Assembly: GCA_964655475.1 (NCBI GenBank)
Contig: CAZZMO010000001.1
Span: 1-64,000, forward strand
DNA from: VGMA01 sp964655475
GTDB taxonomy: Bacteria > Chlamydiota > Chlamydiia > Chlamydiales > VGMA01
Length of the DNA: 64,000 nucleotides
Direction: 5' to 3'
Shown here: positions 9,801 through 16,147 of the stretch, one piece after another
Layout of the letters: each line of letters starts with the position of its first letter
Position numbering within the stretch: the first letter of the stretch is position 1
Notes under the pieces: model-generated
Told to the model about the DNA's origin: nothing
The model's input: the letters and a program-made list of their open reading frames with translations, nothing else
Database searches by the model: none
Program-made: the position numbers and the translations under genes

Positions 9801-10781
9801 TGGCTGGCGATACTCAGTTAATCTTCCAGCAGTTGATGATACCACGGACGATGTGAGCACTTGTTTTGATGATGGGAAGCTAGAATCAAACTGCTCTTCA
9901 CTTGGCTTAGAAGAAGACTCGGCTCGTGGTGGGGCCTTAGGTGGCGCAGTGAAGATGAAAGTAGTTGACTGATGGTTTGCGTCTGGTCCTTGGCTGGCTG
10001 CTGCCAACATGGACGTTGGAAATGGATTGTTGGGTGCGCTCATTTCTTTAGATTCTGGAGGGGAGTCGAAAGAGGTGCGGCTATTTGGGTTAGCAGTGGA
10101 AATTGGTGCTGATAGGGATGTGGTTGGTATTTGTAGAAATTCAGTAGAGAGTAGATGAGAAGCTACACGGTCATTCATACCGGAGCGTGATTGTTGTTGC
10201 CCTCTCTTTTCTTCTACTTTGGCTAATTGTTCTAGGAGGCGGAAGTCGATTGAATTTTCGACAGGTGGTGATTGTGTTTCTGGGCGGGATTGTTCTCCGT
10301 TGAGGCGCAATTTGAGAGCGTGACCATCTTCTTGGCCGAGTCTAGAGGTGATGCTCTTATTTCTTGGGTCATCGTGTACAGATGTGCGTCTATCTACTGG
10401 AGCGGAAATGGGGGCTTTATTTCCTGTAGGGACAGGAGGTCTCGGTGCGCCTTTTCCTTCACCAGGTTGTGGGTCGCTAGTTGAATTGTTCTGGCAGAGG
10501 ACGAGTGGGAGGACAATGCCTGCTACGAGGGCGCCTGCTGCGACGACTCCAATAGCTACTGGCCAGAGCCATTCGGCGTTTTCTACGAACCATTCATGAC
10601 AGCTTTCAAAAAATGGCTTAACACATGTATCGATCCATTCAGCAACGGCATCCCATGCTGTCTGAAAAGCTTGAGGAACGGTTTCAGTAAAGAATGTCGG
10701 AAGAGATTCAGTCCAAAAGCGGCCAAATTCTGTACACCAGTCTCCACATGCATTTACATCGTTATGATCAACGCCTAACAT
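6816..10781 (-). CDS. Gene A: giant anchor-module protein with tandem repeats and C-terminal coiled coil
   Basis: This is the largest of four paralogues (A-D) sharing an N-terminal module. Residues 1-75 are acidic and rich in Trp and Phe (FWTESLPTFFTETVPQAF, AVAEWIDTCVKPFF). A hydrophobic segment of about 25 residues (WPVAIGVVAAGALVAG and following) comes next. The tail of over 1200 residues is otherwise soluble: a Pro/Ser/Gln-rich part, a 92-residue repeat present about 2.7 times (with FSFGAPESEEKGEPNDLF), acidic low-complexity stretches, and a long coiled coil from about residue 980 to the end. The start at 10781 is chosen because AAGGAG lies 6 bases before it; an ATG 15 bases upstream has no such site. 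No domain family is recognised. A type III secreted or inclusion-membrane role is possible but unproven. A weak TTGACC-17-TAAAAG lies upstream. Confidence 0.92.
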   Translation of the reverse strand: MLGVDHNDVNACGDWCTEFGRFWTESLPTFFTETVPQAFQTAWDAVAEWIDTCVKPFFESCHEWFVENAEWLWPVAIGVVAAGALVAGIVLPLVLCQNNSTSDPQPGEGKGAPRPPVPTGNKAPISAPVDRRTSVHDDPRNKSITSRLGQEDGHALKLRLNGEQSRPETQSPPVENSIDFRLLEQLAKVEEKRGQQQSRSGMNDRVASHLLSTEFLQIPTTSLSAPISTANPNSRTSFDSPPESKEMSAPNNPFPTSMLAAASQGPDANHQSTTFIFTAPPKAPPRAESSSKPSEEQFDSSFPSSKQVLTSSVVSSTAGRLTEYRQPFSFGAPESEEKGEPNDLFVTSLFGTASQGPGANHQSTTFSFPEPPMLPQRNQPSSMKSTGGSFDSTLPPPKHLDTSAVVSTAAQRSTANSKPFSFGAPESEEKGEPNDLFSTSLLATASQGPGASYLFTSPPPGLPAASKSNQQAARVLSTAGNVAEEEEDFTFTEFSAKWKKAHQQQTGGHSTTAAKSVAHTFKFVGSNPTSPVYSPFTVPEEDEQTRELRELLESMSGPQNHGQATAKSRISSALHHQESTIERSAAKKPIKVLDSFNEEDEEEGFGDDDSLNPTQKHQQKLFDSTKLPDNFLDLSDGEMDERLAAEFPKGKSSQGSTDVQSRSNNYAANRYKLVQSPTEEYDDFSSRYSTSSTTKQPRYMKPSSVGGDETEAMAILRQKFTKGNHGNSYYEDLSSSTESDEDDGEKARQVVPKRIAGSLYPQHRTHIFTSTTSSHSEEPDEGAFNDIDSEDNENPIDQSLNSIKLPGRNAAIRSQEVTTPNSAGSVEELLEVEEDEVDHDGEVEAQRRAASLYSPLSTQQKTLGAALSQRDIQVYRRENSQNFDAIDSDTRPLSDEDTSQLHRIVKKKEAFVSHTDDVEDYDDEEFEDEDPENTQPLIVAAVVAPQKSIQASDFVSTKIRDRLNDQMALINEIHGKPAHTPQDFTVEEYFALERKNLLQLDAEKKRLQTEMEKLSARILEQEKLLEQGVLQFKEDLAVAEEDIEELQAQNRELEHKDQLVMEKKRASVLSLIERQNELTTQLLQVEAQIRAKNEEEKAQGQLATKQLGELFTKIREGTDPTYSQLESYAKAYLIHIQIVQGSINERIVQTLTKYRNWINGGETVEGSIANLNKKIETLQAEDADRSQLEESQSLLAILLRVQKDLDDAFSESPPPKASDLLHIKYEEIRNAAVQIREELEESRAQFQIETEQYEKRCREREEELLEASEALLDSGGKRELLTQELESLQLAVAGQIEMMNERKKQYTEWLLRIELLKDKTA
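9339..10076 (-). repeat. Tandem repeats of about 92 codons in gene A
   Basis: Three consecutive units encode residues about 236-481 of the protein. Units two and three both begin PFSFGAPESEEKGEPNDLF. All three hold a TSxxxxASQGPxA core, the first two continue HQSTTFxF, and the last unit is shortened. Units two and three are nearly identical over their first 32 codons at the DNA level (compare 9430-9540 with 9707-9805), pointing to recent copying or conversion. Confidence 0.85.
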
Positions 10782-10853
10782 ATTATCTCCTTGCATTATT
10801 GACGTAATTATCGGGCTCCTCAGATTCTTTTAGAGAAGCACATTAATTAGGTC

Positions 10854-10891
10854 AAAAAGAGCAGTCCGAGCCTTCTCAGACTGCTCTTTCT
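10854..10891 (-). terminator. Terminator after gene B
   Basis: The arms AAAGAGCAGTCCGAG and CTCAGACTGCTCTTT form a long stem with a short loop. Read on the minus strand it is followed by a T-run, 10 bases after the stop codon of gene B. Confidence 0.82.
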
Positions 10892-10901
10892 TGAAATAGT
10901 A

Positions 10902-12683
10902 CTAAACTGCAGTGCTCGACTTGCCGAGAGCATGTTCAATGAATCCATGTTGCTCTTCCATCTCTCTGACAAACTCTTCAATACGACCTAGATTCTCTCG
11001 AATAGGACGCATATTGCTTTCATTGAGGGCGCTAAACTCAGCATGCGCTTTTGTTGCAAGCTCAAATGTTTCACGATCTTTGGTGGCTATTGCTTCTAGC
11101 CTTGCAACTTGTGCAGTATGCCAGAGGCGAGAGCCTTCTACAGATTCAGCTGCATCACCCTTCTCGATGAGCTCTATGTTCCTATTAAACTGAGCTACCA
11201 TAGAGTCTTCGTATTCTTTTACTGCTTGCTTTTTGATCGCCTCTAATGCTTTAGTATTATCAACATTCTCACCCAATCGTTGAAACGTTGTAATGAGTTG
11301 ACCCATCGGTGTGTCTCGAAGTTGACGAATCTCTTCTTTTGCATTTTGAATAGCCCGCTCTAATCTCTGAATTTCAATGTTAATCAGGGTGCTATTATCG
11401 TAGGTTCTTTGGCTTTGAAGCTCTCGGATTTGTCTCGCTGTAGCCTCTTCGTTGCCGTCAACGATCTCATTTTCAAGCTGAGTTATCCTTGTTTCAACTT
11501 CATCTCTATTGCCATCTGTAATAGTTGCTCTTAGAAGAAGTATTTGACCCTCGTAACCGTCAGGTTGAGTAGTATTTAGTTCTTGGATTCTAGCTTGAAC
11601 TTCATCTCTATTGCTTTCAACGATGGTTTTTCTGAGCCCTGCAATTGCTGCTTCTTTTTCAGCTCTATTGCTTCGAACTAGAGTTTCTTGCAATTCTCTG
11701 ATTCTTTCATTAATAACTTCACCGTTATCATCTGTAATTGTAGAACGGAGATTTTGAATTTTCTGCTCAAACGAGACATTTGATCTGTCAACCAAAGTCT
11801 TTTTGATCGCTTCTTCTTTGACAAGGAACGCTTCGACAGCTCCTTGAGCTGTGATACCATCTCTTGTCTGAACCATGTGTTGATTATCAGATTTCGCCCG
11901 TGCGTAATTGTCTTCTACCAGTTTTTGAGCGTCAGCTGCGTGTCGGTGGTTCGATCTGCTGAGCACTACTTTGCTCTCTGGCCCACTCAACGTCTCTTGG
12001 CGCTCTCTAACTGCAGTTTGGAGAGATGCGAGCTTTTCTTCTTCTTTAGTATGCTTTGATCTTAGTTCTTCGATCAAGCGTAATACGGTCTCGCTTAATG
12101 ACTCTAATGTCACTTTAGCAGCAACGGTGGTTTTAGCTTGTGGAGAGGTGATAGTATCTTGATGGAAACAGGTATAAACATCGTTGATTTTATCAGTAGC
12201 ATCAGCAATTACCCTATTCAGATCAGTTAATTTTGGTAGAGCTTTTGTCACTTCTTCTGTAGTGGCTCCAGTTCCTAATTTTGCTGCGGCTTGTGCAGCT
12301 TGAGCCGCCTTATGTTCATTGAGAGGGATGATCTTTCTCTCAGGATTTGTGATCGGGTCTCCATCACCTGCGCCTTCTTCTTTATTTTGGCAGCAAAGGC
12401 AAAGGAGGGCGATCCCTACAACAAATGAAAGGCCTGCGACAAAAGCAATCGCTGCTGGCCAGAGCCATGCTGCGTTTTCTTCGAACCATACAGCGCAATC
12501 ATCGAAAAAGGGCTTTACGCACTGATCAATCCACTCAGCTGTTGCGTCCCAAGCTGCTTGAAATGCCTGGGGAATTGTTTCTGTAAAGAATGTAGGAATA
12601 GATTCGGTCCAAAAGTTCGAAAATTCGGTCCAGCAATCGCCGACAACATCGCTTGGAATATCCATTAGTGCGGGGTTTGTCAT
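10902..12683 (-). CDS. Gene B: anchor-module protein with 19-residue coiled-coil repeats
   Basis: Residues 1-76 carry the shared module (FWTESIPTFFTETIPQAF, TAEWIDQCVKPFFDDC, FEENAAWLWP). A hydrophobic segment to about residue 98 ends in CLCCQN. The tail from about 100 to 593 is predicted to be almost all helix, with an array of about eight 19-residue repeats at roughly 307-455 (consensus xRIxxLxxTIxDxNxxEVx). No enzyme motif is visible. The ribosome site is a perfect AGGAGG 5 bases before the ATG. The promoter and leader are shared with C and D. The likely form is a membrane-anchored rod; side and partner are unknown. Confidence 0.93.
   Translation of the reverse strand: MTNPALMDIPSDVVGDCWTEFSNFWTESIPTFFTETIPQAFQAAWDATAEWIDQCVKPFFDDCAVWFEENAAWLWPAAIAFVAGLSFVVGIALLCLCCQNKEEGAGDGDPITNPERKIIPLNEHKAAQAAQAAAKLGTGATTEEVTKALPKLTDLNRVIADATDKINDVYTCFHQDTITSPQAKTTVAAKVTLESLSETVLRLIEELRSKHTKEEEKLASLQTAVRERQETLSGPESKVVLSRSNHRHAADAQKLVEDNYARAKSDNQHMVQTRDGITAQGAVEAFLVKEEAIKKTLVDRSNVSFEQKIQNLRSTITDDNGEVINERIRELQETLVRSNRAEKEAAIAGLRKTIVESNRDEVQARIQELNTTQPDGYEGQILLLRATITDGNRDEVETRITQLENEIVDGNEEATARQIRELQSQRTYDNSTLINIEIQRLERAIQNAKEEIRQLRDTPMGQLITTFQRLGENVDNTKALEAIKKQAVKEYEDSMVAQFNRNIELIEKGDAAESVEGSRLWHTAQVARLEAIATKDRETFELATKAHAEFSALNESNMRPIRENLGRIEEFVREMEEQHGFIEHALGKSSTAV
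11334..11765 (-). repeat. Array of 57-base (19-codon) repeats in gene B
   Basis: Aligned units include ERIRELQETLVRSNRAEKE, AAIAGLRKTIVESNRDEVQ, TRITQLENEIVDGNEEATA and RQIRELQSQRTYDNSTLIN, each exactly 19 residues. One unit is shortened to 15. The Ile/Leu spacing and a conserved central Asn mark a regular helical rod rather than an enzyme fold. Confidence 0.82.
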
Positions 12684-12739
12684 AATACCTCCTGAAAAAA
12701 AATATTGATTTAGAAACCATTTGTTAACTAGATGGAGTT

Positions 12740-12767
12740 ATTATATCTGAATGATTATTAATGTAAA
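12740..12767 (-). promoter_or_regulatory. Promoter of gene B
   Basis: On the minus strand TTTACA (12762-12767) and TATAAT (12740-12745) are 16 bases apart. The spacer begins TTAATAATCAT, as at gene D. Confidence 0.75.
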
Positions 12768-12832
12768 GCCTCGATTAAGCTAATATAAATGTAAGAAAAA
12801 ATTTAATCGAGCTTTTTATACCCGTGTGGACT

Positions 12833-12867
12833 CAAAAAAGAGACCACTCTAGTTAAAGGGTGGTCTC
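12833..12867 (-). terminator. Terminator after gene C
   Basis: The arms GAGACCACTCT and AGGGTGGTCTC are followed on the minus strand by a run of six T. It lies about 85 bases past the gene C stop and before the gene B promoter. Confidence 0.75.
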
Positions 12868-12952
12868 GAAAGGATGGGGTGCTACCCATGATGAAAACTG
12901 AGCTCTAGTTATGCAAAAAATTGATCAACTTTTGCAAATCCTGCAGCTATTT

Positions 12953-13363
12953 TTATGCCTTATCAGCAGCGTTAATCTCTTTGCGGAGTCTGTCGAGTTC
13001 TGCTTTGTCGGTGATGTCTCGTGAGGCTAGTGATGCTGGGTCATCTCCTTCATCTGAAGAAGTTGATTTGCAGCAAAAACAGCAGATAGCGATACCAACG
13101 CCAATTGCAGCACCTGCTACAAAGCCGATAGCAACTGGCCAAAGCCATGCCGCATTCTCTTCGAACCAAGTTGCGCAATCGTCGAAAAAGGGTTTGACGC
13201 ACTGGTCGATCCACTCTGCTGTTGCGTCCCATGCTGCTTGGAATGCCTGCGGGATTGTTTCTGTAAAAAATTGGGGAATCGATTCAGTCCAAAAGTTCGA
13301 AAATGCTGTCCAGCCGTCTGCAAATGCATCGACGTTTTGATCAGCGGGGATAAAGGTTGACAT
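12953..13363 (-). CDS. Gene C: minimal anchor-module protein, 136 aa
   Basis: This paralogue is little more than the shared module. Residues about 18-76 differ from gene B at only 3 of 59 positions. A Gly/Ala-rich hydrophobic segment ending CCFCCKST follows, then a short charged tail of about 35 residues (SSDEGDDPASLASRDITDK). The DNA in the module differs from B mostly at silent sites, so the protein sequence is being kept. An AGGAGG lies 4 bases before the ATG. The gene has its own promoter and terminator. It may be a partner or regulator that assembles with the large members through the module, which is inference. Confidence 0.9.
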   Translation of the reverse strand: MSTFIPADQNVDAFADGWTAFSNFWTESIPQFFTETIPQAFQAAWDATAEWIDQCVKPFFDDCATWFEENAAWLWPVAIGFVAGAAIGVGIAICCFCCKSTSSDEGDDPASLASRDITDKAELDRLRKEINAADKA

Positions 13364-13415
13364 ACTGCCTCCTGAAAAAATTAATTTATCGTAGTGTTAT
13401 TTACAAAACGCACTC

Positions 13416-13443
13416 ATTGTATCTTAACTCTGATTAATGTAAA
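13416..13443 (-). promoter_or_regulatory. Promoter of gene C
   Basis: On the minus strand TTTACA (13438-13443) and TACAAT (13416-13421) are separated by 16 bases. The spacer starts TTAAT as in B and D. It lies only about 18 bases beyond the stop codon of gene D. Confidence 0.7.
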
Positions 13444-13461
13444 AGCTTCATTAAGAAAAAA

Positions 13462-14376
13462 TTAAAATTCAAACTCATCAATCAGTCTTTTTTGTTCCAT
13501 TGCTTTCGCGTATTGTTCGCTATCAGGGAGAACTTTTTCTAAAGTAGCGTGTCTTTCTTGTAATTCTTTCTCTAATTGCTGAATTAAAGCTTCTGCTTCT
13601 GTAGAACTTGATGGGGGTGTTTCTATTGAGATCGTCACATCATCAAGCTGATTGATAAGGTTTCGGAGCTTTTGCAGCTTGCTTAAATCGGCAGCCGTTG
13701 GAGAGTTGGAGGTGGAGCTTTTCTGCTTTTCAAATAGTGATGCAATCGCTTGTTTGGCGATATTTGGATCGACGCCTGAAGAAATCTGGCAATAGCTGCC
13801 GTTAAAAGTGGGGAATATGGGGGTTCTTAAAGTTTTTCTCCAACTGCAGATATCGCTTTCTTCCTGGCTTCCATGTGTATGCCCTTCATGTCCATGCGAT
13901 GGGCTGGGAGTGTTTCTCTGGTGCTGTTTTGGTGAGGCTAGAGGTGAGTTATGGGCATCTCTTGGTGGAGTGCGAGGGGGTAAAATTTGAATGGTATGAG
14001 TGGAAGATAGTCTCTGATCGGTATGGCTCTCATCACTATCTGAATGGGAATGTTCTTCTTCAGTATCTTCAAAATATTCTTGATTTTCTTCTTTAGCGGG
14101 TGATGGGAGGGGGGCAAAGCAGGCAAAGGCGATCCCGAGGCCGATTGCGGTGATTCCGACGAAGATGACGACGACAGGCCAGATCCATACGGCATTTTCT
14201 TCAAACCAGACTCTGCAGGCTTCAAAAAATGGGAGTACATAGAGATCGATCCACTCTGCAACAGCATTCCATGCGTTTTCAAAGCACTCTGGAATGGTTT
14301 TAGTGAAGAAGGAGGTGCAGCAGCAATCGTAGCTCTCCATAGAGATATCAACGGGGACTCGATCTAGTGTGAGCAT
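13462..14376 (-). CDS. Gene D: anchor-module protein with His/acid-rich tail
   Basis: This is the most divergent paralogue, at 304 aa. The module is still clear: FFTKTIPECFENAWNAVAEW, WIDLYVLPFFEACRVWFEEN and then WIWPVVVIFVGITAIG in the membrane segment. The tail begins with an acidic His/Ser-rich stretch (HSHSDSDESHTDQ, then SPSHGHEGHTHGSQEE) and ends in a helical Gln/Glu-rich region (EALIQQLEKELQERHATLEK). The first of the two module cysteines is Tyr here; the second is kept. The ATG at 14376 has GAGGAGG 6 bases upstream and is preferred over the ATG at 14397, which lies before that site. The His-rich part could bind metal; that is a guess. Confidence 0.9.
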   Translation of the reverse strand: MLTLDRVPVDISMESYDCCCTSFFTKTIPECFENAWNAVAEWIDLYVLPFFEACRVWFEENAVWIWPVVVIFVGITAIGLGIAFACFAPLPSPAKEENQEYFEDTEEEHSHSDSDESHTDQRLSSTHTIQILPPRTPPRDAHNSPLASPKQHQRNTPSPSHGHEGHTHGSQEESDICSWRKTLRTPIFPTFNGSYCQISSGVDPNIAKQAIASLFEKQKSSTSNSPTAADLSKLQKLRNLINQLDDVTISIETPPSSSTEAEALIQQLEKELQERHATLEKVLPDSEQYAKAMEQKRLIDEFEF

Positions 14377-14420
14377 GTAAACCTCCTCAATTTTCATTTA
14401 TACTTCTTATAGGAGCTATT

Positions 14421-14448
14421 ATTATAACTAGATGATTATTAATGTAAA
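14421..14448 (-). promoter_or_regulatory. Promoter of gene D
   Basis: On the minus strand TTTACA (14443-14448) and TATAAT (14421-14426) are 16 bases apart. The first 12 spacer bases are identical to those at gene B. Confidence 0.75.
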
Positions 14449-14487
14449 GGAGCGATCATAAACTAGAAAGCAAACAAAAAATTGTCT

Positions 14488-14515
14488 TTGATTTCATTCA
14501 AAAATAAGGTAGAAT
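14488..14515 (+). promoter_or_regulatory. Probable prfB promoter
   Basis: TTGATT (14488-14493) and TAGAAT (14510-14515) are separated by 16 bases and lie about 30 bases before the prfB ATG. Confidence 0.5.
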
Positions 14516-14543
14516 TGCTCCTAACTAATATGAGGAGAATTTT

Positions 14544-15642
14544 ATGGAAGATATCACGCTACAATTAGAAGAAATGGGACATAAAATCGATTCCATGAAG
14601 AGGTATCTTTGACATCGCTTCGAAAGAGAATCGACTCAGAGAATTAGAAGAGAGGATGGAATCGGGGACTTTTTGGGATGACCAAGAGTTTGCTCAAAAA
14701 GTGATCAAAGAAACGGGGGACATCAGAGATTGGCTGAGCCCTTTTCAGGAGCTCTCAAAAAGATTTCAAGCACTAATTGAACTCTATCCCGATGTCCTCA
14801 GCATCAAAGATTCTTCTTTGATGGAAGAGTGCCATAGTGAGATGAAAAAACTCGCTGTCATTCTAGATGAATTAGAAATCAAGAAGATGCTCTCAGGGCC
14901 GCTCGATGGTCATGATTGTTATCTCAGCATCAACGCAGGTGCTGGTGGTACAGAATCTTGTGATTGGGCTGCTATGCTCTCTCGGATGTATCAACGCTAT
15001 TTCCAGAAGAAGGGATGGAAGTTTGAAACGGAAGATTGTCTCGATGGAGAGGTCGCTGGTATCAAAAACATCACTTTTAAAGTTGCTGGACGCTTTGCAT
15101 TTGGCCTATTAAAGGCAGAGCGAGGGGTTCACCGCCTTGTCAGGATTTCCCCTTTTGATGCAAATGCGAAACGGCATACGAGTTTTGCCTCTGTCGATGT
15201 CGTTCCTGTCATTGATGATGATGTTGAAGTGGAGATTTTGCCAGAAGACATTCGGATCGATACATACCGTGCTTCAGGTGCAGGTGGACAGCACGTCAAC
15301 AAAACAGAATCAGCAGTCAGGATCACCCATCTATCAACAGGGATCGTTGTTTCTTGCCAAAAAGAGAGAAGCCAGCTACAAAATAAAGAAAGCTGCTTTA
15401 AAATGCTCCGATCAAAACTCTACGAATTGAAATTAGAAGAGAAATCTGACGAGCTCAAAAAGGTGAGTGGCGAGAAGAAAGAGATTGCCTGGGGATCGCA
15501 GATCAGAAGTTATGTGTTTCAACCCTATACTTTAGTGAAAGATACGCGTACTAAATTTGAAGTGGGGAACGTGGAAAGTGTAATGGATGGAGATTTAGAT
15601 CCTTTTATTCAGGCCTACCTGAAGGAATTTAGTCATGCCTAG
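14544..15642 (+). CDS. prfB: Peptide chain release factor 2 (programmed +1 frameshift)
   Basis: RF2 ends translation at UGA and UAA. The gene starts at ATG 14544 (GAGGAG upstream), runs 22 codons to an in-frame TGA at 14610-14612, and continues in the +1 frame from GAC at 14611. The product is about 365 aa, the normal RF2 length. The SPF recognition motif is in VRISPFDANAKRHTS and the catalytic GGQ in GAGGQHVNKTESAVR. The last codons overlap the ATG of the following GNAT gene. The order prfB-GNAT-yebC agrees with Chlamydia. Confidence 0.97.
14597..14613 (+). promoter_or_regulatory. prfB autoregulatory frameshift site
   Basis: The sequence GAAGAGGTATCTTTGAC has an internal ribosome-binding-like purine run, the slippery CTT codon and the TGA stop. 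This is the known RF2 feedback arrangement: low RF2 favours slipping past TGA and makes more RF2. The purine run is weaker than the E. coli AGGGGG. Confidence 0.93.
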
Positions 15643-16147
15643 TAATCAAGTGACCGATTTAGAAACCTTTGACATCCGCTATACTGACATGGAAGATGGA
15701 GAGGCTCTTGGACGGTGGCTCGATGATCCTTCTCTTTTGCGCTGGTTCCCGATGGATGGGGGAAAAGAAAAAGATCTCATGGTGACCAATTGGATCGGGT
15801 TTTCGAAGTATAAATGTAGCCTTACGGCAGTCTTTGAAGGGCGCCCCGTTGGCGTCGCGACACTTTTTTTGATGCCCTACAGAAAGATCGCCCACCTCGC
15901 TCTCGTCTATCTTGCTGTCGACCCAGAAATGAGAGGGAAGGGGGTTGCCACTTCACTCATCAGAAACATCAAAAACCTTGGAAAAAACTACTTTCGGCTG
16001 CGATCGGTTCATTTTGAGATCATGGCAGATTCCCCCTTAAAACCGATATTGCTGAGGCAAGGGTTTGAAGAGATCGTGGTCCAAGAAAATTTCTACAAAA
16101 GGGAAGGGCACGGGGTCGCAAGAGTGCTCATGGAATCGATATTATGA
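15635..16147 (+). CDS. GNAT-family N-acetyltransferase (first of a tandem pair)
   Basis: A 170-aa GNAT domain. The acetyl-CoA loop is in the stretch VDPEMRGKGVATSLIRNI, and HLALVYLAVDP is the preceding strand. The N-terminal part has an LLRWFPM motif also found in the next gene. The substrate is unknown. The ATG overlaps the end of prfB by 8 bases and the stop overlaps the next start (ATGA), so the genes form one transcript. A GNAT gene is in the same place between prfB and yebC in Chlamydia, where I recall only one. Confidence 0.9.
   Translation: MPSNQVTDLETFDIRYTDMEDGEALGRWLDDPSLLRWFPMDGGKEKDLMVTNWIGFSKYKCSLTAVFEGRPVGVATLFLMPYRKIAHLALVYLAVDPEMRGKGVATSLIRNIKNLGKNYFRLRSVHFEIMADSPLKPILLRQGFEEIVVQENFYKREGHGVARVLMESIL

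Noticed and set aside
6816..10781. Gene A as a Tarp orthologue because of nearby yebC and prfB
   Set aside because: I see no Tyr-rich repeat or actin-binding helix like those of Tarp, and the N-terminal membrane segment does not fit.
10912..11193. Plus-strand open frame opposite the 3' end of gene B
   Set aside because: It is the complement of the coiled-coil region, Ser/Arg-rich, without a ribosome site.
11334..11765. Short tandem repeats as a possible CRISPR array
   Set aside because: The 57-base units are adjacent without spacers and in frame within gene B, so they are protein repeats.
6816..14376. Cluster A-D as polymorphic membrane proteins (Pmp autotransporters)
   Set aside because: No GGAI or FxxN repeats, no signal peptide and no C-terminal barrel are present.
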